Notes: a model not told the origin generated them from the sequence alone. Positions 10,507-21,849 are shown, numbered from the stretch's first letter. The stretch is 64,000 nt of DNA from Antilocapra americana (GCA_007570785.1 ML661796.1:303156-367155); one strand, 5' to 3'. A program made the numbers and translations.

Positions 10507-10984
10507 GTGAGTATCTGTTTCTGTCTTTGTTATCTTGTCTCTGCATCCTGAGAACAAACTTGTAACAGAAAAACCAGGATCTCCAGCAACTGAAAGGACT
10601 CTTATTTCTGTTATTTAGTGTTTTTACCCTTAGAATTGTTTACCTTTAAGTCTCAAAGAGCCCATGCACTTACTATCTTGTAAAATGTTTTGCTCATTTT
10701 CTAATTTGGCTGTAAAAGCAATTCTATTAAGTTCTTTTATCTGAGCTGGATTTAGCAAGGTAACCAAGGTGATGCAGGAAAATGAACACATTCATGAAGG
10801 TTAGCCTGCTCTTTCCCAGATGTTCAGTTTTTAGCTTAGAACATAGGGCCATCCCAGGACTCTGTAGTCAGAAAATGCCACTTGATACTAAAGGCTAGGA
10901 TTCTTGGCTCCGCACTCAATTTGAAAGTAGTGTCAGTAAGAACCACTCAGTGAGGACAGTCTCTGGTTTGACGTGAGGACCTTC
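10507..10984. other. Unassigned intronic sequence
   Basis: No exon, repeat family or RNA gene supported after exon B until the MIR at about 10985. Confidence 0.45.
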
Positions 10985-11150
10985 ATGGCTGAGGTTTGAG
11001 TCCACCTTCATTACTTATTAGCTTCAGGAACTTTAACCACATTTTTCCACCTCTCCATACCTCAGTAGCTGTATTTATAAAAGGAGGATTAAAGTAATGC
11101 CCACCTCATCAGATTTCTGATGAGGATTAATTTACATATATGTATTGACA
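10985..11150 (+). repeat. MIR SINE
   Basis: Plus-strand MIR: TACTTATTAGCTTCAGGAAC, 'CACCTCTCCATACCTCAGTA', 'TAATGCCCACCTCATCAG'. Confidence 0.55.
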
Positions 11151-11889
11151 TGTAAATTCTAATGGAAATGAGCTCTAGTAAGTTAGCACACGGTACAGCA
11201 GCAAAAAGTGCCTTTAGGGAGGGCATCCATGTGCCTTTAGCTGTTCTCACCCTGTCTGAGAGGCATCAAGGGAAGAGCTGCCACCACAGCCTCGGATCTC
11301 TGGCACTTTACAGTTTGGTGTGGAGTGGGGGTGAGCAAAATATATAGACCTTCCTAAAATGTCTTCTCTTTGAGGGGTGTACTAACCCATTTTGGCACCT
11401 GTGGCAGTGCCTGGCACAGAGGTCAGAACATATGTGTCTGATGAATGAGTGAGTAGATTCCGGGAACAATAAAGGAACATCAAAAAAGAAAATGGTAAAA
11501 ATCTATCTGCCAATAGAGTATAAATTAAATTTTTTTGATGCTGTTGTGTGAAACAAGCAAGTCACAAATTACCCTCCGTGAGGAACTGGTTGTGCCCAAG
11601 TGATGAGGTAGATTTAGGGCTGATCCAAGAGCCTTAGCACAGTTTCGTCAGGCTTCATGGAAGTCTTCCTGAAGGGATGAGCTCTGCTCACCTTCTAATG
11701 TACGAAATCAGGATTATCAAGTCTCCTAAGTAATTGTTAAGAGCTTATACATATAAAAAATTGTAAGCCTTAGAATTACCAAAAGCCTGATAATTTCAGT
11801 TGCTCATAGGCCCAAATTAACAGCAACACCATGTATGGGTGGTGGCCATGAGCTCAGTCCCCACAATGACTTTGTGATTCATGTATGAG
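11151..11889. other. Unassigned sequence
   Basis: A short L2/MIR-like tail (AGTGCCTGGCACAGAGGTCA and TGATGAATGAGTGAG) lies at about 11405-11455. Otherwise nothing is supported. Confidence 0.4.
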
Positions 11890-12040
11890 GACATCTTAGG
11901 TGCCTTACACAGGCACACAGTAAATAGAGGTTGAGTGAGTAAAGAAATGAATATACCCATTTTATAGGTGAGTAAACTGAGTCTCAAACAGGTGAAAGGA
12001 CTTGGCTTAAGATCATACAGCAAGTGGCAGGGGTACAATT
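11890..12040 (-). repeat. MIR SINE
   Basis: Reverse MIR: 'TTTATAGGTGAGTAAACTGA', 'AAGATCATACAGCAAGTGGC'. Confidence 0.6.
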
Positions 12041-12647
12041 ATTTCTCAGCTCTCACAGTGTCATAATCATCAACATCATAAATTACATTAAACATAAATC
12101 ATCAAAAACAATTCCAACTTAAATCAAGTGTATAGCAGTGAAGTCTAGCAACCAGTATGATTGCTTCACTGTATATGGGCTCACTGTCCATCTGTGGGCC
12201 AGAACAGTATCCTGGAGTAAGAGGAGGGGGTACAGAAACTTGGAAAGCATGCAAAGGAGCAGTATTACTCTGAGAAAGGGCCATGTGGAGAATAGTTGAC
12301 AGGCAGTGTGGAATGGGTACCTGGCTATGCCAACAGCCCCCCGTTGGCAATTCTGCCACTGTGGCTCTGAGCAGAGGGAGGCAGCAGAACATGGAGAGTG
12401 GGAAGAGGGTGACTTCCTAGGTGAAAAAAGGACCAGGAAGCCCCCTTAAAGCCCACATTCTTAAGAAAGCACAGTGCCCATTTCCCCATCTTGCCTGATG
12501 CTGTGAACCAGAGGGGAGCTTGTGAAATGCCCAGATTCTGTGCCATCACTTCCTGGTTGAGTACTTTTGGCGTGGAACTCAGTCACCTCTTTATATGTTT
12601 GAGTCTTGATATATTTTACAGTAACCTGATTTGGGATTTTTGTTTTG
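12041..12647. other. Unassigned sequence
   Basis: No supported feature; overlapping minus-strand frames at 12102-12549 have no recognisable domain or splice support. Confidence 0.45.
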
Positions 12648-12759
12648 TTTTGGTCATGCCAAATGGCTTGCGGATCTTAGTTCCCCAACCAGGGATTGAA
12701 CCTGGGCCCTTGAAGTGAAAACGCTGAGTCCTAACCATGGGGCCACCAGGGAGTTCCCG
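12648..12759 (-). repeat. CHR-type tRNA SINE
   Basis: Reverse CHR SINE: 'GGATCTTAGTTCCCCAACCA', 'GGGCCACCAGGGAGTTCCC'. A T/G-rich tail lies on its left. Confidence 0.8.
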
Positions 12760-13059
12760 TATATTGACCTGATTTTGAAGTGAGCTAGATGAAATTGTCA
12801 GGAAGGATTTTGGTAGTCTGAAAGATTTCCTCTGTTAGGCCCCAGATAAATATTCGTTGAAGGGAGGCATACCCGCTGCTGCCCCTCCAATATCGTACCC
12901 TTGAGTGGGTACCACACACGCACGTGAGGCAGAGACCATGTGGAAAGAAGAGCAATCCTGCTGGAAGCATAGTTGGAGGGACCTTTCTGGAGGGACTCCC
13001 CAAAACTGGTGCCAGTTTAGTGAATTTGATTTTTTTAATCTGCAGAAATAGACACTTAT
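12760..13059. other. Unassigned sequence
   Basis: Nothing recognised between the CHR SINE and the start of the minus-strand LINE2. Confidence 0.4.
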
Positions 13060-15310
13060 TCATTGTACATTCCTTCAGTGTCTACAGAAAATAATATTGC
13101 CAGACATGGTGCGCTTATATATATGTATAATAGTGTATAAAATTCTCTTGGTCCCTGCTCTCACAGAGTTATTAGTCTGTTGGGAAAGGTAGAGGCCACC
13201 AAAAAAAAAGGACAAAATATAATGTTTGCAAGTTACAGTAAGTCTGAAGGAAACATACCAAGTGTTGAAACAGAGCAAGACAGAGGTCAGCTTTGGATAA
13301 ACGGGGTCAAGGGTGGCTTCTGTGATGAAGGGATGTGTGAGCAGGGACCCAAATGGACTGAGGGATGCCGGGAGCTTTAGGAAGAGCTGGGATGGATATG
13401 GAGGAGGCTGCCCTGCCCAGACCCATAAGTGAGTGAGCAATGGGGGAAACCTGAGTGTGGGCAGAGCGAGTCCTGGAAAGGTCAGCTGGGGCCGGGTGAC
13501 ACAGTGCCTTCTGGATCATGGTGGGAGGTTGATTTTCTCTTCTAAGTGACTCAGTAAGGCATAGCAGGGTTTGAAGTGTGATCCAATTTCCATTTAATAA
13601 GGCCACAGAGCTATTGTACAGAGGATGCATTGGAGAAAGGACTAGTTACGAGGCCAGAAGCACAAGATAGTGACCCAAATCAGATGGCAATTGTGGACAC
13701 TGGATGAAGTGAATGTGTTTGAGATCTGTCAATATGTGGGGTGCTTAGGTTTTCATTTGCCTGCATGAGCAACTCTATGGATACTGGTACATGTGTGGAA
13801 ATGAGGCAGATTGTAGGAGAACACAACTCTGCCTTGGCCACATTCACTCTAGGTGATGATAAGACACGCAAGTGGATAGCCCTCTCCAACAGTTGAATGT
13901 TAAGTGTGGAGTTCAGAAGTGGAGAAGAGCTTGAGTAAAGTTGTGAGGTTGTTCGGTATGAAAAGGACACTGCAAGCCACTGAATGATTACCCAGGCAGA
14001 GAAAAGGGCAGAGGACAGAGTCCTGGAGTGTGCCAATATTTAGAAGTTGGGGGACATGAGAACTGAGCAGACGATATAGAGAATGAGCAGTGGGAGAAGA
14101 GCCAGAGAGTGTGGTGTTACAGGAACTCAAAGAGGAGAGTTTCCAGACATGGAGAGTGATCACCTGTGTCAAAGGCTTCCGAGAGATCAAATAAGAGAAG
14201 GCCAGAGAAATTTCTATTGGATGTGGCATCAGAGATTTTGATAACGTAGTTAAGAGCAGTTTTCGTTAATAGTATGTGGATGAAAGCTGGATGGGGTGGG
14301 TTGAAAAGGGAATGGTAGCTAAGAAAGTGGAGATAGTAAATGGCAGTAGCTTCTTGGCGAAGCTAGCATTGAGGGAAGTGAATAAAAGTAAAGTAGTAGC
14401 TACAGAGACTAGTGGGGTGGAGAGGGTCTTTTTATTTATTTATTTTTAAAGAAGGAAAGTATTAGAGCCTATACAGAAAAGTAATTAGACCCAGAGGGAT
14501 GGAATCAGGAGGGAGGTGGGAGGGGGGTTCTGGAAGGGGAACACATGTATACCAATGGTGGATTCATGTCAATGCATGGCAAAACCAATACGATAATGTA
14601 AAGAAAAAAAACACTCAGGTGACCAGAATGAAAAAAATAAAAATAGAGCCTATACAGAGATGAAGAGATGGATGACAATTGCAAGGATGTGGGGAAGCAT
14701 TGGCATCTGCTAGGAGGAGGGGCATTCTACCATTGAAAGCAGACAAAAGATGGGAAATAAGGACACAGATGCTGCTAGATTTGCAGGCTTGTTTGTGGGG
14801 AGTCGGAGATGTACTAATCAAATGATTTTGATCAGCTATAAAGGCTGACATCATGAGTTTAAGTGGAAACAGTTGGCTGACTTGTGTGATTTTTTTTTCA
14901 CCAGTGCTGTTGGGTTAATGTAATGCACAGAGAAGACAAACTCTGGCTCATCCAGGGTTGAGATTTTGACAAGTGAGCACGAAGAATGAGGGACCATAAC
15001 ACAGGATTATGGTATCTAAGCTGCTCAAAAAAGGAAATGGAGGCAGATGGAAGGTGCCAGGTAGTAGAGGTTGATGAATTGGAGGATGAGATTATGTAAA
15101 AATGTGGTGATAAGACTACTTAAGCCAGTGACATCGGGAGATGGTGGTTTGAAATTGAGATGGTAGGGGTGCCACCTGTGTACGTGATGACAAGGTCTAG
15201 TGTGTGACCATGGCGAATGGTTGACCGAGGTGCCATGAACCAAAGGTCATTAGAAGGTGCAAAGAATGGCAACAACCAGAGAAATGAGGTAAAATAAGAA
15301 CCCATAGCTT
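13060..15310 (-). mobile_element. Long decayed LINE2 (L2), minus strand, with EN and RT remnants
   Basis: Read on the minus strand this is an L2 covering most of ORF2. From its 5' side: an endonuclease-type piece with HGHTLDLVIT then SNHHLPMS (15225-15125), a stretch beginning MPHPIEISLAFSYLISRK (14229), and LLNIGTLQDSVLCPFLC at about 14040-13990, a decayed form of the RT motif usually read as G-V-P-Q-G-S-V-L-G-P-L. On the plus strand the phrases GTGTCAAAGGCTTCCGAGAG and 'AGTCCTGGAGTGTGCCAATA' are typical antisense L2. It is full of frameshifts and stops and cannot be active. An L1 3' end is inserted at 14478-14643. At about 2.1 kb net it is long for an L2 copy; most are short 3' fragments. 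Confidence 0.7.
14478..14643 (+). mobile_element. 5'-truncated L1 3' end with 15-bp target duplication
   Basis: About 166 bp of ruminant L1 3'-UTR (GACCCAGAGGGATGGAATCA, 'TTCATGTCAATGCATGGCAA', then an A-rich tail) lies between exact copies of TAGAGCCTATACAGA at 14463-14477 and 14644-14658. It is inserted into the older LINE2. Confidence 0.9.
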
Positions 15311-15324
15311 GCTACACCACGGAT

Positions 15325-15410
15325 GCTGTCTCTTTATCCTCATTCACAGATGAGGATGGAGTTTTAGGGAGGTTAAGTAACTTGCCCAGAGTCGAGGTAA
15401 GTGCCAAAGT
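15325..15410 (-). repeat. MIR fragment
   Basis: Reverse MIR core: 'TTCACAGATGAGGATGGAGT' and 'TTAAGTAACTTGCCCAGAGT'. Confidence 0.6.
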
Positions 15411-15504
15411 CAGTTTTCTGTCCTTGGTCTTATCCAGTAAGCTAGCTGCAGTGTGACCACATGATAATTCTACTCTACTCCATATAAGGACACTACTGCT
15501 TTAA

Positions 15505-15700
15505 CAAATATAACTGAGCCTATCTGTGCCAGGCACTGTTCTAAGAGCTTTACATGTGTTTAACTCATGTAGGTGATAGGTATCATTAGTATTCCCATTT
15601 ATCAGATGAAGAAAGGGGGGCTCAGGTAGGCTAGGTAACTTGCCTGAGGTCACATAGCTAGGAGTGGTGAGGTCAAGACTCAAACCTGGGTTCCTTGGGC
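15505..15700 (-). repeat. MIR SINE
   Basis: Reverse MIR: 'GTGCCAGGCACTGTTCTAAG', 'CCTGAGGTCACATAGCTAGG', 'TCAAACCTGGGTTCCTTGG'. Well preserved. Confidence 0.75.
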
Positions 15701-16984
15701 ACCAAGCCAGCTGCTACCTCATCAAGCTTATTCTATTTTTCAGGAAGCAGCCAGTCTCCAGAGAGAGGAAGAGATCTGTTCTTTTACTGAACATGGGTTT
15801 AAAGAAGAGAATTCTTTTTTCCGAACCTGCTTCTGGTTTTCTACTGTGATCCAGAGGGTTTGAAGATATCACCGTCCTTTTTTCTTGCCACGAAAGAGCA
15901 CTGGGTTCAAAGCAAGTTTCTGTTCTCCCTGAAATTCTATACTTTTTCTTAGCACCTATTCCCCGGAGCACGTTTTTGTTTGTTTGTTTGTTTGTTTGTT
16001 TGTTTTTTTAACTTGTTAAACTAATTTTGAGCATAGAAGATGGTTAAAAGAGCTGTTTAGTGGTGGGTAGCAAACCTGTAGATTTTTCCCAATAATGACA
16101 AATTTCACCCTCTGCATTCACTGCCCTCCTACTTAGCAATCAGCCAACTTACCCTCCATCAACAGGGTTGCCCACATCAACACTGACCACGTGGTACCTA
16201 ATGGGGTTGTCCCACTCTTCCAACTGAATAGAGAGATTCCAGAAACAGCCTGATGCTTTCTAGCCTTAACCAGATGATGGCCAGCTTCTCTCTTAATGGC
16301 ACTGGCAAGACCCACAGAGAATGGCTGGGAGGCAGGATGATTCCTGCATCCTTGAAGTTTGAAGGGAAGCTGAAGAGGTCTCAGGCTGGCCTGGATGAAT
16401 GTACTGTCACTTGGAAAATTTGATCACTCAGTTCCAAAACAATGATTCTAATCGCTGAGCAATCTGACAAGTAACTCGCAAATTAGTAAGCAAACTGTCC
16501 CATCCCAAGCCAGGCCTAGAGTAAGTTCTGTATCCAGAGCATTCTTAGATGAGCTCCATGACTTCTTAGCTCTCCACACTCCATGTGTGCTGACAACCTT
16601 ACACAGGGGCCCACCCGACTGCCATCACCATGGGATCTTTCCTGTAGCTCTTGCAATGTCAGTAACATCGAGAAAATAGTAACTTTTCAGCACAGAACCA
16701 CTGTGGCCACCCAGGTGGATACCCACATAGGTCCAAGACCAGTCAGTGAGACCTCCCTGCAGATTGTTCTGGATGAAATGACCAATTTCTCCGAATTCTT
16801 CCATCTCCAATGTGGTAGACAGCTCACAGTCCAGCATGAGCTTTGTACTTAGCCTTGACAATCCCAGTATCCCTGCCCTCAGCATTCCCCACACATACCC
16901 ACCCTGTTCCCACAGCTCAAAGGGTGAATAATAAAGTGAAAATTCTGGATTAAGCTATTCTTAATTCTAAATTCTGCAACTCTG
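15701..16984. other. Unassigned sequence with a (GTTT)n tract
   Basis: A pyrimidine tract and AG at 15749-15751 resemble a splice acceptor, but the exon A/B phase reaches a stop after about 16 codons. Minus-strand frames at 16133-16315 and 16625-16894 (89 residues) are uninterrupted but I recognise no domain, and no splice pair was found. The (GTTT)n tract is at about 15974-16006. Confidence 0.4.
15974..16006 (+). repeat. (GTTT)n microsatellite
   Basis: Seven to eight consecutive GTTT units ending in a T run. Confidence 0.95.
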
Positions 16985-17096
16985 CGATTGACATGATTAC
17001 ATGTGGGTATCAAGGCTAAGAGTTGGCCAATGACCTGCCCAAGGTCATGAAGCCCAGGTCTGATCTTAGGGCTCTTCTCTCCACCATAATACTTAC
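16985..17096 (-). repeat. MIR fragment
   Basis: Reverse MIR: 'AATGACCTGCCCAAGGTCAT' and 'GAAGCCCAGGTCTGATCTTA'. It starts right at the donor of the minus-strand candidate exon. Confidence 0.5.
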
Positions 17097-17246
17097 CAAG
17101 GGTTACCATCAAGGTGGCTCTTAGAGGGCTCAAGTTTCTCCCATCTGCTATGTAAAGATCAGCTTTTTCACGAGTGAATTGGTAACCTGAGTAGTAATAG
17201 AGTAATTTTTTTGTCTCAATCAGTTTTTCCAACGTGTTACATGTTT
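17097..17246 (-). CDS. Candidate exon on the minus strand, unverified
   Basis: Read on the minus strand, a T-rich tract is followed by two AGs; the second (AAATCTCAG) would open an exon at 17246. It stays open to a consensus donor, CTTG|GTAAGT, at 17096. The frame encodes about 50 residues including KLLYYYSGYQFTREKADLYI and a basic/acidic mix that looks protein-like. If the first AG is used instead, a stop codon lies immediately at the start. The frame runs on into a MIR after the donor. No partner exon was found and I do not recognise the peptide, so a chance frame beside chance splice signals remains quite possible. Confidence 0.2.
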
Positions 17247-17256
17247 CTGAGATTTA

Positions 17257-18418
17257 CTAAAAGGAAAAAAACCCAGTACATTTTTCTTCAAAGTTATTTT
17301 CCTTCTAAAGTGCTGTTCTTTTTTAGGTGATGGTTGGGGAAATTCTGGGTGGAGGCTGACTCTAGCACTTGTGATGCATCATTATACAAGGGTGTTTATC
17401 TTGGCTCACTGTAGACAGATTCATCTGTGTTAGAAGGTAACATGTACCATCAGAATTGAACTCTTAATTATGCTATTTAGGAGAAAAAAAAGGATTCCAA
17501 GAGGGCTGGCATTTGGTGTAACCTGGGTAATCTGATGTTATTTCCCCGAAAATCACAGACTGGAAGTTCTCTTTATAAAGTTGAAATCAGTAGTCGATTT
17601 TCCCACATTAACAGGAAAGAAAAGGCCTCCTGTCTCTGAAAGACCCCAGCTCTTCTGATACAAGAAATCCCTGCCCAGATCATCTGTCTGTCTAGAACCA
17701 TCCTTTCTTATTTTCCCCCTCACTTCCAAAAAGCTAACTTGAAAAGCATTTCTTTGACCACCTTTGGCATTTTACTCTTGCTGACTGCACACACATACGC
17801 AAGCCGGTCCCATGTATTATCTGTGGGGCTTAATCTACACTCCCAGTTGATAATCTTATGAGATGCTAGCTAGCTGAGGAAGGGGTGGAATCAGGTGGAT
17901 CAAGGTTTGAAACTGGAAAGTCGGGCCCAATATGGCTAGAGCCCATAAACACATTTTTGTCTATAGTTTTGAGAAACTGACAAGGAGGCTTGATCCCCTC
18001 CGGCTCACTGGCTGCAACCCCTCCTCCCCAAACACACCCATTCCTGAACTTTATGATCTGAAAGAATGGGAATTGTTTCCAATGGGCTGGAAACTCACTT
18101 GAATGATACTGGGTTAAAAAAGCAATAAAAGGTAACAATTTCCTTTTTTTCAGGAAGCAAAGATTATCTTTCAAGAATTCCAAATGAGGGTGTTTGCAAA
18201 GCCAGTTGAGACTTGTGTAGAAGCAGTTTTCCATTCTAAAAATCAATATCAAGTGTAACACTGAAAACAAAGTAACCCCTCCAGAGATAAAACTAAGTAG
18301 TTATCTTTGTATCACATCTTTCTCCTGTATAAACAATCTCTGCCCTTTCCATAACTGTTTCTCTAGCTTGACATAATTGAAAATAATTTTGTAATCCATT
18401 TGTTTTTTCAAAATGTGA
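17257..18418. other. Unassigned sequence
   Basis: No repeat family or gene supported. A minus-strand frame at 17866-18270 (134 residues) has no recognisable domain. A T-rich acceptor-like site on the plus strand is at 18150. Confidence 0.4.
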
Positions 18419-18540
18419 AGATCCCTTGGAGTAGGAAATGGCAACCTACTCCAGTATTGCCTGGAGAAGCCCAAGGACAGAGGAACCTGGCGGGCTACAG
18501 TCCATGGTGTTGCAAAGAATCAGACACAACTGAACATACA
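18419..18540 (+). repeat. Bov-tA SINE, 5'-truncated
   Basis: Begins in the middle of the element (GATCCCTTGGAGTAGGAAAT) and runs to CAGACACAACTGAACATACA. The tRNA-like head is missing. Confidence 0.85.
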
Positions 18541-18544
18541 TGTA

Positions 18545-18840
18545 TAGGCTGCTTAACAAAAACTTATTTCTCATAGCTGGGAAGTCCAAGATCAATGTAC
18601 AGGTAGATTTGGTGTCTGGTGGAACCTGCTTCCTTTCATGAACCTGCTTCATGAACAGTCATCTTTTTAGGGTGTCCTCAGGTAAGGGAAGGGGTAAGGG
18701 TGTTAGCTGGGGTCTCAAAGGCCTCACCTCTAATACTACATTGCGGGTTAGGTCAAAACATAAATTTAGGGGTACACATTCAGTCTGTAGTAGTCACAGC
18801 CTGAAATTCTTCAGAGCCAGAATTCCAAACCAGCTCCCCC
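18545..18840 (-). repeat. Old mammalian dispersed repeat, same family as 41325-41665
   Basis: CTTATTTCTCATAGCTGGGA, 'AAGTCCAAGATCAATGTACA' and the end 'ACACATTCAGTCTGTAGTA' repeat, in order, the phrases of the better preserved copy at 41325. I cannot name the family with certainty; strand is nominal. Confidence 0.5.
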
Positions 18841-18892
18841 CTTTCTAAGGAAAATGCCCAGGGGAATCTCATTGCAACTTTTCCCTTGGTTA

Positions 18893-19007
18893 TTGCTTTA
18901 GTGACTAAGTTGTGTCCAACTCTTTTGTAACCCCCATGGACTGTAACTCACCAGGCTCTGTCCATGGGATTTCCCAGGCAAGAATACTGGGGTGGGTTGC
19001 CATTTCA
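18893..19007 (-). repeat. Bov-tA SINE fragment
   Basis: Reverse Bov-tA from 'GACTAAGTTGTGTCCAACTC' to 'GGGGTGGGTTGCCATTTC'; the tRNA-like head is missing. Confidence 0.85.
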
Positions 19008-19299
19008 ATTTCTTAAAAAAGAATTAATTTTAAGTTTTTACAAAATACAAAACCCTGCATTTCAAGGTCTCAAAACTTCTGCTCCTAGCCCTTGTGGGCA
19101 ATGATGGTGAGAAACAGAATTCAGCTGTGAGATTTAAGTTAACAAAAGATAAAAAACATCACTACTTCAGAATCTTTCTTTTGTTCCCAAGTAGTGGGCA
19201 GGGAGGGGGAGAGAACAGTTTCTGCAACAGTTACTCCTTTTAGTGAGAATACTGACCTATAAAGCACTGGGTGATGATCCCTTGATAAAACTTGTTAGA

Positions 19300-19492
19300 G
19301 GTGGGAGGAGGAACGGGGAGTTGTTTAATGAGTACAGTTTCAGTTTCACAAGATAGAAAGTTCTGGAGATATGCAATACAACATTGTGACTATACTTAAC
19401 GCTACTGAACTGCACACTTAGAAACAGTTAAGATGATAAATTTCATGTGATGTGCTTTCTATCACATTTTAGTCTAAAAAATATTTTTCTTA
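19300..19492 (+). repeat. Old L1 (L1M-type) 3' end
   Basis: 'GTACAGTTTCAGTTTCACAA', 'AAAGTTCTGGAGATATGCAA', 'CTACTGAACTGCACACTTAG' occur in the order of old L1 3'-UTR tails. Confidence 0.65.
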
Positions 19493-19792
19493 GTCGTGGG
19501 AACTTTAAATAATGTCCCAGAAAGAAGAAAGAGAGAGCTGATGCTCTAACAGGGCACACTTGTTGCTGCCTCCCCAACCCTATAGTCAATGCAGATCTGG
19601 AATCTTCAGATTGCTGATCTGAATCTGTAATTCTCCAGATAAGATGAGAATCAAGCCACAGAGCTCATCATAATATCAGAATGCTGGAGCTGACCATTTC
19701 CTTGCACTTAAAATCTCTCTGTGAAACAATCTACAATGACCTGTGCCCACAGAGGTTAACTTAAAGAATCATTCACTTGGAATATATTTATA

Positions 19793-19875
19793 GGGCATTC
19801 CCTGGTTGTCCAGTGGTTAGGACTCAAGCTTTCATTGCTGGGGCCCCGTGTTTGATCCCTTGTCAGGGAAGTAAG
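19793..19875 (+). repeat. CHR-type SINE, host of a nested Bov-tA
   Basis: Plus-strand CHR head (GGGCATTCCCTGGTTGTCCA) to 'GATCCCTTGTCAGGGAAGTA'. Its continuation is displaced by the Bov-tA at 19876 and resumes at about 20081. Confidence 0.8.
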
Positions 19876-20080
19876 GACTTCCCTGGTGGCTCAGACATAT
19901 CTGAGTACAATGCAGGAGACCTGGGTTCAATCCCTGGGTTGGGAAGATCTCCTGGAGAAGGAAACGGCACCCCACTCCAGTATTCTTGCCTGGAAAATCC
20001 CATGGATGGAGGAGCCTGGTAGGCTACAGTCCATGGGGTCTCCAAAAGTTGGACACAACTGAGTGACTTCACTTTCACTT
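19876..20080 (+). mobile_element. Bov-tA SINE nested in CHR SINE, 13-bp target duplication
   Basis: Complete Bov-tA (GACTTCCCTGGTGGCTCAGA to GAGTGACTTCACTTTCACTT) flanked by TCAGGGAAGTAAG at 19863-19875 and 20081-20093. Nesting dates it after the CHR insertion. Confidence 0.93.
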
Positions 20081-20093
20081 TCAGGGAAGTAAG

Positions 20094-21179
20094 ACCCTGC
20101 AAGATGGTACATAAACCTAGTTTTTTGGTAATGATTTGGTCATGTTGTGAAGGCAACAGCAGAGAGTTTCATTGGAAATACTTTGCAAAGTTGGAAAGTG
20201 AAATACTTTGAAATAACCTAGGGAAATAGCATTACACTCTCATTTTCTATTAGTTTGCAACCAACTTACTAATGACAGAAAAGAGACTTTGAGGAAGACG
20301 ATTGGGATACATTTTTCAGAATTTCCCAATTCTTTTGCTAATATTTTGTATCCCCAAACCTAACTGCAATGGTAATCTGTCCACTCTAACTGGCTTAACA
20401 TCAGTAACTTCTAGAATTACTGAAATTAGAAACATTTCCAACTCTATGTCAGAAGAGTTTGGTACCCTGAGAGTATATTGCCTTTTTTACTGAAAAGATA
20501 AATACTTTGAAATTCCAAAAGAAGTAGCAAGATTCCACTTATATATGGTTAAAAAAATTTATATACTTAGGCAGAACAAAGCTATGGTGCAAAATGTCAT
20601 GGTTCTAAATGGAATAAAATTAGAACTTAAAAATGGAAGCCAAAACCAAAAGACAAACCTCAGTACTAACATGTCTGCTTAATATCACTGATGTTGAGTT
20701 TGATTTCATCCTCAAAAGGCAAAGGCCAGTGTTCAAGACTCCACTAGTTAATATCACAACCTATAACCGTGCAGGAAGTCCTAGAAATTCAGGTGCACTT
20801 TCCTGCTCACAAAATAGCACATTTTGTAATGTGCTATTACAAATGATGTGTAATTTGCTATTACCCCTTACACTAGGGCAGAAATCCAACCAATGAATTT
20901 TTCAGACTTACTGTTACCTGTTTCCTGAAGGTGAGGGAGTTGATAATTCTGAATAAACTGAAAAGCACCATACCACCTACTTCCTAAAGGAAAGTGCCAA
21001 TTTTCATAAGGGCAATATTCAGGGCTGAGTCATCTCTGTATTTTATCTTGCCTAGCACAGTGTCTGGCACAGGGACCTCATTCAGTAAATGTTTGGTCAA
21101 AAAATGAATGAAAGTAGCAATGTGTCACTGGCCAATTGATGTTACTCTTGGCCAACAGAGAGAACGGATCCTTCCTGGG
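20094..21179. other. Unassigned sequence
   Basis: A short MIR/L2-like tail ('GTGTCTGGCACAGGGACCTC') occurs near 21058. Otherwise no feature is supported; frames at 20302-20896 have no recognisable domain. Confidence 0.4.
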
Positions 21180-21400
21180 CCCACACCCTCACCTCCACCT
21201 AAGTCTGGATTAACTGTCCTCCTCTGAGCTCCCATGGCTCGCTGGGCATCTCCATCACAGCACTGGCCACCCCATGCTTATCCCAGTTGACTATCCCCTT
21301 GTCTGTCTTCCCCACTAGACAGTGAACTGGGTCTGTCCTGATCATCACTGTATCCGCAGTGCCATATTTATGAATGACTGGATGCCTTGAATATTAATTA
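21180..21400 (+). repeat. L2-like fragment
   Basis: 'TCTTCCCCACTAGACAGTGA', 'GTGAACTGGGTCTGTCCTG' and 'ATCACTGTATCCGCAGTGCC' follow the L2 3' region order. Diverged. Confidence 0.5.
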
Positions 21401-21849
21401 TACTCTGTGTTCCAGAACTACAGGGTCAAGGCTAAGGAACAATGGATTTCCCACTTTTTCTCCAGGTCTCCTTGCTCAGCCAACTGTGTGATTTTAGGCA
21501 AATAACTCAGCTTCCTGGGAGTCAGCCTCAATTAGAGCCATGGGCTCTAGGATGGATGTCCAAAGGGATGCAAGGTAACCCCTTACACTACGGCTCTGAG
21601 ACATCTCAGGCTGGAGGGAAGAGTTGATTGCCCTTCTAGAAGAAAGTTGACATGGAAAACTTAGTTCTAGCCTCAGATAGGACTTAGGTCCATCTCTAGC
21701 AGTTTCTGACCAACTTTGGGGCATTACCTCATCCCTCTGAACCTCATTACTTTATGAGGGTTTCATTTGAGCATTTTATCATGGCCACTGACTATCCTCA
21801 ATGTGAATTCATAATTGCGTGTGCATGTGTTTTAGCATTCTTACAATAT

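Noticed and set aside
13680..14229. Minus-strand frames of 109-118 codons as a host gene
   Set aside because: They show L2 ORF2 motifs and lie in a decayed L2.
15752..15850. Possible third exon after the pyrimidine tract at 15740
   Set aside because: In the phase set by exons A and B it stops after about 16 codons. It could be a terminal exon, but nothing else supports it.
16625..16894. 89-codon minus-strand frame as a pseudogene
   Set aside because: The sequence looks protein-like in places, but I recognise no parent gene and found no poly-A tail or target duplications.
18154..18260. Possible exon after the T-rich acceptor-like site at 18150
   Set aside because: In the needed phase it stops after about 18 codons and no donor is convincing.
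17866..18270. 134-codon minus-strand frame
   Set aside because: No domain, no splice context, low-complexity amino-acid order; consistent with chance.
19793..20080. tRNA genes
   Set aside because: The many tRNA-like A/B-box segments belong to Bov-tA, CHR and MIR SINE heads; none has an intact cloverleaf in a unique context.
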